Below, one piece after another: positions 42,291-50,534 of a stretch of DNA of 64,000 nucleotides. The position numbers were made by a program, and so were the translations under genes. This stretch comes from UBA11346 sp038060575. GTDB taxonomy: Bacteria > Planctomycetota > UBA11346. The notes below the pieces were generated by a model. That model saw only the letters and a list, made by a program, of their open reading frames with translations, made no database searches and was not told the origin of the DNA. The stretch is taken from NCBI GenBank assembly GCA_964652775.1, contig CAZZAM010000012.1, positions 1 to 64,000 of the forward strand, in the 5' to 3' direction. The first letter of the stretch is position 1. Each line of letters begins with the position of its first letter.

Positions 42291-42420
42291 AAGGCAACCG
42301 CAGAGGCGCAGAGGCCGCAGAGGTCGCAGAGTTCCGAACAAGATCCGAAGGCCTTTGTGCCTCCAATATGCATCTCCCCTCTGCGTCCTCAGCGGCCTCT
42401 GCGCCTCTGCGGTTGCCTTG
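42291..42420. repeat. CAGAGG-word palindrome upstream of dxs
   Basis: Left arm 42291-42331 (AAGGCAACCGCAGAGGCGCA then GAGGCCGCAGAGGTCGCAGAG) and right arm about 42378-42420 (its inverse) enclose about 45 bases. Near-identical arms occur at 60930-61107, and degenerate ones at 9604-9755. The arms are composed of near-tandem GCAGAGG words. Confidence 0.85.
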
Positions 42421-42439
42421 GGGAGATCCACGGGACGGT

Positions 42440-43816
42440 TCAGGGATTCAGAACCGGCGCGCCGTCATCAACGCCAACATCGGTCTGAATCGCAAAGCTT
42501 TCAACTGCGATGACTTCGCCAACGTTGCCAGCGGCGTCCTGCGCCGTCACCTTGATACGCGCACTCTTCGTTGGGGGCGCATCAGCGGGCAGTTGGAAGC
42601 GGTAGGCCTGATCAACCGGGAGACTCTTGGCCAATTCAACCCACGGCTTGGTGGCATCAATCTGCCAGTACACGGCAGCAGAACCCTGCACGAGGTTTGC
42701 ATCCTTGGCGGTAAACGCGACCGCAACGCGATCGCCGGGCTTAAAGTCGCGACGTACTGCAGGACCAGCAGATGCCGCCGGAGCGATACCGATGGCTTGC
42801 GACAGCAACAACGTCGGCGGGGTTGAGTCGACAACGAGCACATCGCCAACCTTGTCTTTTGGACCAGTGGTGACGTTACCAGCGCCATCGGTGGCGACGA
42901 TATACAAACGGAAGCGACCATCGGCCGGAGCCTTCCAGATCAAATTCTTGAACGGAGCCTCGATGTTCGCGTTCTCGGTCCAACTCGCTCCATCATCCTG
43001 GCTGATCCAGAGGCGAGCAGCGGTAACACCCGCTTGGCCGCCAGTCTTGCCAATCTCAAGTTCCAGCGGCACGTCGCTGCGGGCGCAGATTGTTGGGCCA
43101 ACAACGCGACCCTTGGGCTTGATCGAGTCGACCAAGATGGAAGTGACTTCACCGAACCCGATGTTGCCGGCCTTATCACCGACTTCGATCCGCAGCACGC
43201 CGCTGGTGGTCATATCACGCGGCACGGTCCACTCGAAACTGCCGCTGTTGGGCTGGTTTTCGGCCACGGTTTCGAACGCGGAGTTGCCATCACGCGACCA
43301 CTTGAGCGTGATCGGAGCATTGCGCAGGTACGCATCAACCGCGGTCCACGTGACGGTGTACTTGTCGCCACCACGTAGCTTCGCTTTCGACGGTGGGAAG
43401 GTGACAGCAGCGACTGGCGCCGTGCGATCTATGATGAATTCCTTGATCGCATTCGGCTTGATCTTCTCCTGCTCTTTCGAGGGATCCGGACCAGCCAATT
43501 CCGAGGTCATGATGCGGCGAATCGTCGTACGCCAGTGACCTTCGGGCGCTGACCACACGACCGCTGCATCTTTACTGAACGCTTGGCCGAGTTTCTGCCA
43601 CGCGCCCCACTTAGCGCCATCAAAGCCCTGGTACCACAGCTCGCGGCTGGCGACGTCGGCATCCGCTTTCACAGGAAATGGTACATCCTTGGCCGCGCTG
43701 ACCGTCACATCGATGTCACCGATGCGGGCCTTTTCGGGCGGCAGCGTCGCAGCATCACCAGCGGAAAGCGTGGCGACGGCGATGAAAGCGAGGGTGGGGG
43801 CAAGGAGCTGACGCAT
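42440..43816 (-). CDS. exported beta-sandwich repeat protein
   Basis: 458 aa with a signal peptide (MRQLLAPTLAFIAVATLSAG). The mature part has about four Ig/fibronectin-like repeats. Each ends in a pattern such as TDGAGNVTTG, VGDKAGNIGF or AQDAAGNVGEV and is followed by VDSTPPT- or DRTAPV-like linkers, typical of Big-type surface or periplasmic domains. The pattern ITLKWSRDGNSAFETVAENQPNSGSFEW looks like a strand-rich unit. It probably binds polymer or protein; no enzyme motif is seen. GAGG precedes the start. It is located between purQ and dxs on the same strand. Confidence 0.75.
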   Translation of the reverse strand: MRQLLAPTLAFIAVATLSAGDAATLPPEKARIGDIDVTVSAAKDVPFPVKADADVASRELWYQGFDGAKWGAWQKLGQAFSKDAAVVWSAPEGHWRTTIRRIMTSELAGPDPSKEQEKIKPNAIKEFIIDRTAPVAAVTFPPSKAKLRGGDKYTVTWTAVDAYLRNAPITLKWSRDGNSAFETVAENQPNSGSFEWTVPRDMTTSGVLRIEVGDKAGNIGFGEVTSILVDSIKPKGRVVGPTICARSDVPLELEIGKTGGQAGVTAARLWISQDDGASWTENANIEAPFKNLIWKAPADGRFRLYIVATDGAGNVTTGPKDKVGDVLVVDSTPPTLLLSQAIGIAPAASAGPAVRRDFKPGDRVAVAFTAKDANLVQGSAAVYWQIDATKPWVELAKSLPVDQAYRFQLPADAPPTKSARIKVTAQDAAGNVGEVIAVESFAIQTDVGVDDGAPVLNP

Positions 43817-43831
43817 GGGACCTCGGGGTGT

Positions 43832-44575
43832 TCAGAGGAGTTTGGATATGGCGGCGCGAAAGAACCCGACTCCGTCGCCTTCAGGGCGGCGGGTTTCACG
43901 GGTCCAGCGGGGATGATTTTCCCAGCGCAAAAAGCGCTCGGGGTGCGGCATGAGGCCGAAGACGCGGCCGGTGCTATCGCACACGCCGGCGACGTCACGG
44001 GCACTGCCGTTGTGGCACGAGCCAGAACTGTAGCGCAGGCACAGTTGGCCAGCGGCATCGAGACGATTGAGCACCGAATCGGGCGCAACGAAACGACCTT
44101 CGGCGTGAGCGACCGGCAGTTCGACTTCGCTGCCGTTGGGAATCCAGGCGCAAAGTCCCGGCTTGCCCGTGCAACGCACCCACAGGTCTTGGTACACGCC
44201 ACTGGTGTTGTCGGTCAACGTCGCTTGCTGTTCAGCCTTGCCATCCAGGCGCGGCAGCAGTCCGCTCTTCACCAACACTTGGAAACCGTTGCAGATGCCG
44301 ATCGCGAAACCGCCGCGCTCAACAAAAGCCAATAACTCATCACGCAGACAGGTCATCAGCTCGTTGGCGAAGATGCGGCCGCTGGCGACGTCATCGCCGT
44401 AACTGAAGCCGCCGGGAATGGCGAGAACTTGGAAGTCGCGCAGACGCTTAGGATTTTCGCGCAGACGATTCACATGCAGGGTCTCGGTGTCTGCCCCGAC
44501 CAAGCGGAAGGCATGGGCAGTCTCGGCGTCACAATTCGTCCCCGCCGCGCGGAGCACACAGACCTTGGGTTTCAT
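43832..44575 (-). CDS. purQ: phosphoribosylformylglycinamidine synthase, glutaminase subunit
   Basis: 247 aa from the ATG at 44575 (MKPKVCVLRAAGTNCD). It provides ammonia from glutamine to the PurL complex in the fourth step of purine synthesis. The nucleophile Cys is in AIGICNGFQVLVKSGLLP (about residue 95), with IPGGFSYGDDVASGRI before it and LMPHPERFL carrying the His-Glu pair near the C-terminus. GGGAG about 10 bases upstream is a plausible Shine-Dalgarno sequence. PurL and PurS are not in the window. Confidence 0.94.
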   Translation of the reverse strand: MKPKVCVLRAAGTNCDAETAHAFRLVGADTETLHVNRLRENPKRLRDFQVLAIPGGFSYGDDVASGRIFANELMTCLRDELLAFVERGGFAIGICNGFQVLVKSGLLPRLDGKAEQQATLTDNTSGVYQDLWVRCTGKPGLCAWIPNGSEVELPVAHAEGRFVAPDSVLNRLDAAGQLCLRYSSGSCHNGSARDVAGVCDSTGRVFGLMPHPERFLRWENHPRWTRETRRPEGDGVGFFRAAISKLL

Positions 44576-44917
44576 CCAGCTCCCGGTGATCGCGGGATTT
44601 AAGGGCCCCAAGCGACAGGTTCAAGAGCGGGTTCGGGACTAACCCGCATTCACGTGACCCCATCGCTCACGATGGGGCTGGCGCCGAGATGCGGTGGCGG
44701 CATACAATCGGCGTAGCCGATGCCGCCACGATTTTGCCGGCTTGCCGGCAAAATCGAGCATTGACAAAGCCAGGGGGGCGAGCGGGTGCCGCAAAAGCGG
44801 CAGCAGGCCAAAGGCCTGCGAACACGCGCAGCGCAAGCGTAGCCCCGCAGGCCACAGGCCGAGGAGCAAGCGCAGCCGGCGTGCCGAAGGCCGTAGGGGT
44901 GAAACCCCTGAAACAGA
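44576..44917. repeat. dispersed GC-rich hairpin repeat, copy 2
   Basis: No gene is seen. Positions 44693-44729 match 199-233, and GACAAAGCCAG (about 44763-44773) matches the first copy, as does the string of small self-complementary units that follows: TTTTGCCGGCTTGCCGGCAAAAT at 44734-44756, GCCAAAGGCCTGC near 44807, and AGGGGTGAAACCCCT at about 44894-44910. The repeat ends next to the stop of the DUF1573 gene, just as copy 1 ends at the stop of the PilB gene. Confidence 0.7.
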
Positions 44918-45757
44918 TCACGGCCCCATGGGGGGCATGCCTGGTGGCATACCCATCGGATCCTTGGCTGCCCGACCAGCGTCGTAGTCGATGGTCGCCT
45001 CAAAATGCAGTTCTATTTTCAGTTTGTTGGGGTGGTTGGTCCGGACCGTGACCGTTTCGACGAAGGCCCCCTGCGGCAACAAGCCCTTCTCGTCGCGAGC
45101 CGTAGCGGTTGCAGTAATCAGAATGGAGCCATTGCCCTGGTCGGCAGAGGTAAAGGTCCACAGTTTACCGGTGTAGTCGATTCCCTCGACCCGCAGGCCA
45201 CCCTGGGGCGAGTCCTCGGGCGGACTCGACAAGCGGATGCGCTTGGTCAGGCGCGGTGCTTCGTCAGGACGCTCGTGGCTGACATAGCGATAGATGTCTC
45301 GCCAACCGTTGTCGGCCGGACGTTCAAGTGGCGACTTACCGCGTTCTATGGCGTCCACCGTCACCGCCGGACGAACGTTCCACCAGGACATGACTTCAAT
45401 CGGCTCCAACTCGAAATCGGAAACATACAAGGTAATCTGCACATGCTGCGGCCCACTGCGCCGATTGGTCTCCACGTCGACCGCCAGGGTGGTGGTTTCG
45501 CCTGGAATCAGAAACTTGGACGCGATTTCTAACTTAGCACACGTGCAGGTCGAATCGATCTTGCTGATCTTGATCGCCCGATCGTGCGGATTCTTCACGG
45601 TGATGACCGCGTGGAAGAGCTTGCCCTCAGGAATCACCGGAGCCAGTTCCTCAGACGCCACGTTGGCGTTGACGACTTCGGCAGCAGGCATCGCGCAGAT
45701 GACCAACAGCAGCAATGTCAGAAGACGCATCGGGAGGTAAACGGCGGTCCAGCGCAT
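44918..45757 (-). CDS. exported DUF1573 domain protein
   Basis: 280 aa from the ATG at 45757; another ATG at 45730 (MRLLTLLLLVICAMPAAE) gives a tighter signal peptide and is equally possible. The mature N-terminus is the DUF1573 beta-sandwich: FHAVITVKNPHDRAIKISKIDSTCTCAKLEI, with the Cys-x-Cys of the family, and FLIPGETTTLAVDVETNRRSG. DUF1573 proteins are abundant in planctomycetes and their function is not established. The C-terminal half is a second beta-rich domain ending in a Gly/Pro/Met tail (GMPPGMPPMGP). It is transcribed after bioD. Confidence 0.8.
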   Translation of the reverse strand: MRWTAVYLPMRLLTLLLLVICAMPAAEVVNANVASEELAPVIPEGKLFHAVITVKNPHDRAIKISKIDSTCTCAKLEIASKFLIPGETTTLAVDVETNRRSGPQHVQITLYVSDFELEPIEVMSWWNVRPAVTVDAIERGKSPLERPADNGWRDIYRYVSHERPDEAPRLTKRIRLSSPPEDSPQGGLRVEGIDYTGKLWTFTSADQGNGSILITATATARDEKGLLPQGAFVETVTVRTNHPNKLKIELHFEATIDYDAGRAAKDPMGMPPGMPPMGP

Positions 45758-45761
45758 GGGT

Positions 45762-46466
45762 TCAGGTCGTAACGTCTGCCCGCGCAGCGGCCAGCACCGC
45801 TTCGGCAAACCGTGGCGACTGTAGCGACCACGCAGGCTGTTGGCCGGCGAAAGGCAGCACCCCCAGCACGGGCAATCCAGTTAAACGACTCAATTCATCT
45901 GGGGCAGTCCGCACCGCCAGCGAATCCGCCACTTGGGCGTGGTGATTGACGACCAACCCAAGGAGCCGCAAGCCACGGCGACGCGCCTCGTTCACCGTTA
46001 GCTGCGTATGATTCAGCGTCCCCAGATGCGGCCGCGTCACGAGCAGCACCGGCCAGCCCACATCGGCCAACAGGTCGGCGTTGGTCAAACGATCGGTCGT
46101 AATCGGAGCCAACAGTCCACCGGCAGTCTCCAGCACGACATCCGCATCCCTTGCTTGATCAGCCAATGCCACCGCCGGTGCCGTGAGATCGCGCAACGCA
46201 ACGTTCACGCCCGCTGCCGATGCCGCGAGATGCGGCGAACACGGCTCGGCAAACTGCCGCGTGAACAGCGATGCACGTGGCTGACCGTCGCCGAGATACT
46301 GACCGAGCACACGGACGTCTTCTGAATTCGTTCCATCCCATCCGCCGCACGAGATCGGCTTGTGCAGCCAAACGCGGCGGCCAAGCGCGCGCAAACCCAA
46401 AGCCAACTCAACGCATACGCGAGTCTTGCCAACGTCCGTGTCGGTGCCGATGAGGGCGAGGCGCAT
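45762..46466 (-). CDS. bioD: dethiobiotin synthetase
   Basis: 234 aa from the ATG at 46466 (MRLALIGTDTDVGKTRVC). It closes the ureido ring of biotin using CO2 and ATP. The P-loop TDTDVGKT is at residues 8-15, and KPISCGG follows with the conserved Lys. The DVVLETAGGLLAPIT region (VLVEGAGG in most homologues) binds the substrate; the motif here is ETAGG. No other bio genes are in the window. It is followed by the DUF1573 gene after 4 bases. Confidence 0.88.
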   Translation of the reverse strand: MRLALIGTDTDVGKTRVCVELALGLRALGRRVWLHKPISCGGWDGTNSEDVRVLGQYLGDGQPRASLFTRQFAEPCSPHLAASAAGVNVALRDLTAPAVALADQARDADVVLETAGGLLAPITTDRLTNADLLADVGWPVLLVTRPHLGTLNHTQLTVNEARRRGLRLLGLVVNHHAQVADSLAVRTAPDELSRLTGLPVLGVLPFAGQQPAWSLQSPRFAEAVLAAARADVTT

Positions 46467-46538
46467 GTCAGCCTGGGATTGCAGTAAGGAGAATGGCCAT
46501 TTGCGAAGATCCATCGCTATGCCCACATAAGTAAGACA

Positions 46539-47042
46539 TCACGACGACATCCAATCTTCGTTTGGGATTCGACTGAAATCATCCTTAGTAAACTGAATTC
46601 CTTCAAATAATCTCACCACCACTGGATCTTCGACCCCCATCGGTCGCCATCCCTCTTGAATGAATTCCCTGGATTTCAGCCTCAGAATTACCAACGAGAA
46701 CGGGTCTTTGCCTGTATCTTTTGACGGCCCCGCCCAGCCAGCGACAGCCTTGGCGATGGCAAACGGCATTGGGTCACTGTCGTATTTCCATCCTACCGAA
46801 ACATACTTCCACCAATACCGACAAAATGAATGCGTTTGAAATCGCTGATTTTCACCACGCCTGATTGCCTCACCACACAATAGCATTTCAACCTTTACCG
46901 GCTCTATCTCCCTACCAAGTCGACCAACAAGCGTGTCATATGTTTCAAATGGGTACATATCGGCGAGCGCCGAGGCAGATTCAAATCCGTGCCTTGTGAT
47001 GACCGCATTCGCATTCTTGATCCAGCTACAATCAAAAGCCAT
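46539..47042 (-). CDS. hypothetical protein, AT-richer than neighbours
   Basis: 167 aa. Not recognised. It is predicted soluble with Trp-rich segments (FCRYWWKYVSVGWKYD near the middle) and LVILRLKSREFIQEGW. Codon use and base composition of this gene and its flanks (about 46500-47100) are visibly less GC-rich than the rest of the window, which suggests recent acquisition. It stands next to a toxin-antitoxin pair on the same strand and may be an associated accessory gene or an immunity-type protein, but nothing in the sequence proves this. Confidence 0.6.
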   Translation of the reverse strand: MAFDCSWIKNANAVITRHGFESASALADMYPFETYDTLVGRLGREIEPVKVEMLLCGEAIRRGENQRFQTHSFCRYWWKYVSVGWKYDSDPMPFAIAKAVAGWAGPSKDTGKDPFSLVILRLKSREFIQEGWRPMGVEDPVVVRLFEGIQFTKDDFSRIPNEDWMSS

Positions 47043-47110
47043 CGTTCGCTTCGCTTAGAATTAAGAAAGATGGAAAAAGAATGGCCATAGGTCCGCTATT
47101 ATTCCAAACG

Positions 47111-47470
47111 TCAGTTTGAAACGAGCGAAATACGCTGCGCCGGCATGGCTCGTCGCTGCGACGTCGTCCGTACCCCTGCAATCCGACGTGCACGAGTGCG
47201 CGGCAGCACGACGCTGACTTCGAGTTTCCCGCCCAGCGCTTCAACATAGCGCTGGAGAGCACCAACCGTGACATTGGAGCGACGTTCCAGCTTCGAGAGT
47301 GCCGCTTGCGATACGCCCATAGCCCGCGCTGCCTCCTGCTGGGTGAGGTGCTGCGCCTCACGGATTTGCGCCAAACGCAAGCCCGTGATCTTCTCCTGGG
47401 CGCGACGGCGAATCTCGGCCCGCTCTTCGGCGGTGAAAAGGTCGTTGAATACGGTGTCTATTTTCTTCAT
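47111..47470 (-). CDS. XRE-family antitoxin (HigA-like)
   Basis: 119 aa. It contains a helix-turn-helix of the XRE type: RLAQIREAQHLTQQEAARAMGVSQAALSKLERRSNVTVGALQRYVEALGGKLEV (about 35-90). The N-terminus is helical (FTAEERAEIRRRAQE). The gene start overlaps the stop of the toxin gene by ATGA, and the order is toxin first, typical of HigBA-like modules. It should neutralise the toxin and repress the promoter upstream of it. Confidence 0.88.
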   Translation of the reverse strand: MKKIDTVFNDLFTAEERAEIRRRAQEKITGLRLAQIREAQHLTQQEAARAMGVSQAALSKLERRSNVTVGALQRYVEALGGKLEVSVVLPRTRARRIAGVRTTSQRRAMPAQRISLVSN

Positions 47471-47829
47471 GGCCTGCCCTTCTTGATGCGTTCAAGGTGA
47501 CGGTCGTAGATGGCATCGGCTTGCTTGATCAACGTCTTGTAAAAGCGCTCCTGATTGTGCCCGCTCTTATCTCCACCGATGAGCAACACCGCTCGTCGCG
47601 TGGGGTCAAGAGCAAAGAGCGTCCGGTAGGCGTTCCCTCCCGAAGTCGTACGCATTTCCTTCATGTTGGGGTGCTTCGACCCCTTCATGGTGTCCACGTG
47701 TGGTCGTCCGAGTTGTGGACCAACCTCGCGCAAGACCTCAACATCCACGGCAACCGCTTTCCTCCCCTCTTGGGGCAAGCTAGCGAGCCAAGACTGGAAC
47801 TCAGGAGCAGCAAGAACCTCCCACGTCAT
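47467..47829 (-). CDS. RelE/HigB-type toxin (phage-derived Gp49-like)
   Basis: 120 aa. The pattern LAAPEFQSWLASLPQEGRKAV, VGPQLGRPHVDTMKGSKHPNMKEMR and AYRTLFALDPTRRAVLLIGGDKSGHN...RFYKTLIKQADAIYDRH is characteristic of the Gp49-like branch of RelE toxins, which cut mRNA on the ribosome. The C-terminal H(N)ERFY and LIKQAD region holds the likely catalytic and basic residues. It is co-transcribed with the XRE antitoxin and reads away from gpmI. Confidence 0.9.
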   Translation of the reverse strand: MTWEVLAAPEFQSWLASLPQEGRKAVAVDVEVLREVGPQLGRPHVDTMKGSKHPNMKEMRTTSGGNAYRTLFALDPTRRAVLLIGGDKSGHNQERFYKTLIKQADAIYDRHLERIKKGRP

Positions 47830-47937
47830 GGTGGGCTTATAACCTCTATGTTATGGATAGCAACTCTCGAATACAACTCCATGTCGGGGAATGCGTCCAA
47901 ATTCGCCAGAAAAATCAGCGACAATGAGGCGCGTCGC

Positions 47938-49575
<1,638 letters not shown>

Positions 49576-49695
49576 GGTTTCTCCAGTGAGTCGCCGGGAC
49601 TCTCGCGATGGCGTCTGGACTGCAACGCCTGCGAGCGCCGACTCTGTTCTTTCCCACCCCATCCCGCCGCGATAGACCTTGGCAGGACGTCAGCC

Positions 49696-50331
49696 ATGCA
49701 ACGACCGATTCTTATCGTGGGAGGTGCGCCGCGCGTCGCGGTCGACGCGATACGGCATCTGACCGTCTCGGCTACGGGCGCGACCGCCGTCACCTTGTCG
49801 CAACACCTACGCACGGTCGGCCGCGAACCGCACTTGCTGCTGTCCTTGGATGCTGCTCCAAGTGCCACCGCCGAGCGCTATCGCGATCGTGACGCGTTGG
49901 AACTTGCACTCAGCACGTGGATTTCACGGCATCCTGATGGCTGCGTCGTCATGTCGGCGGCGGTCAACGATTACCGCGTGGCTTCAGTCGAACGCTGGGA
50001 AGGCAGCGATTGCCAAAAGCTGCGTGCCGGCGAAAAGCTACCCAGCGGCGCTGATGAGGTCGTGATTCGCCTGCGTCCTGAAAACAAAATCATTGATCGC
50101 CTGCGTCCCGAATTTGGTCTGCGTGGCCCGATCGTCGGATTCAAATTCGAGGCCGCCGCCAGTGTCCTGGCCAGCGCTGAAGAACTCCTGCGCCGCGTTG
50201 ACGCTGCTTGCGTCGCGGCCAACAGTCTGTGCGGCGAAGTTCAAGCCATCATCGATGCGAGCGGAGCAGAGCGCTTCCCCACGCGACCCTTGATGCTGAC
50301 CGCGCTCGCCAAGCGCATCGCGGAAATATAG
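49696..50331 (+). CDS. phosphopantothenoylcysteine synthetase, stand-alone CoaB (DFP)
   Basis: 211 aa. It matches the CoaB half of the usual CoaBC protein: ILIVGGAPRVAVDAIRHLT with the ATG-loop region (VSATGATAVTLSQHLR), MSAAVNDYRVASVERW (the active-site Asn segment), LRPENKIIDRLR and VGFKFEAAASVLASAEELL. It ligates cysteine to 4'-phosphopantothenate for CoA synthesis. The CoaC decarboxylase half is absent from this protein and from its neighbours, so it must be encoded elsewhere. Separate CoaB and CoaC occur in some Gram-positive bacteria. The tRNA-Lys gene follows. Confidence 0.78.
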   Translation: MQRPILIVGGAPRVAVDAIRHLTVSATGATAVTLSQHLRTVGREPHLLLSLDAAPSATAERYRDRDALELALSTWISRHPDGCVVMSAAVNDYRVASVERWEGSDCQKLRAGEKLPSGADEVVIRLRPENKIIDRLRPEFGLRGPIVGFKFEAAASVLASAEELLRRVDAACVAANSLCGEVQAIIDASGAERFPTRPLMLTALAKRIAEI

Positions 50332-50366
50332 GCCCTCATCGCTAAAACCCCCCTCCTTCCGCCCAG

Positions 50367-50394
50367 TTGCTGTTTTACCGCAGCCTGCTAGAAG
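50367..50394 (+). promoter_or_regulatory. possible promoter of tRNA-Lys
   Basis: TTGCTG (50367-50372) and TAGAAG (50389-50394) with a 16-base spacer lie 19 bases before the tRNA. This is weak, since the -10 matches poorly. Confidence 0.3.
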
Positions 50395-50412
50395 GCTTCC
50401 CCTCACGACGCT

Positions 50413-50488
50413 GCGCGATTAGCTCAGTTGGTAGAGCAAGGGATTCTTAATCCCTGGGTCCTAGGTTCGAATCCTAGATCGCGCACCA
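50413..50488 (+). tRNA. tRNA-Lys (anticodon CTT)
   Basis: All arms are formed: acceptor GCGCGAT pairs with ATCGCGC, D-arm GCTC/GAGC, anticodon stem AGGGA/TCCCT around the loop TTCTTAA (anticodon CTT, reading AAG), and T-arm CTAGG/CCTAG around TTCGAAT. The CCA end is encoded (50486-50488). It is followed at once by an intrinsic terminator. Confidence 0.97.
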
Positions 50489-50492
50489 CGAT

Positions 50493-50526
50493 AAAGGCCC
50501 GGCAAGTCAGACTTGCCGGGCCTTTT
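50493..50526 (+). terminator. intrinsic terminator after tRNA-Lys
   Basis: AAAGGCCCGGCAAGT (50493-50507) pairs perfectly with ACTTGCCGGGCCTTT (50511-50525) around a 3-base loop and runs into a T-rich tract (TTTTCTTT). It should also serve the convergent secreted-protein gene on the other strand, whose stop is 9 bases away. Confidence 0.92.
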
Positions 50527-50534
50527 CTTTGCGC

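Noticed and set aside
41164..42513. 449-codon plus-strand frame opposite dxs
   Set aside because: Antisense shadow; the minus-strand protein is unambiguous Dxs and the frame also runs through a palindrome.
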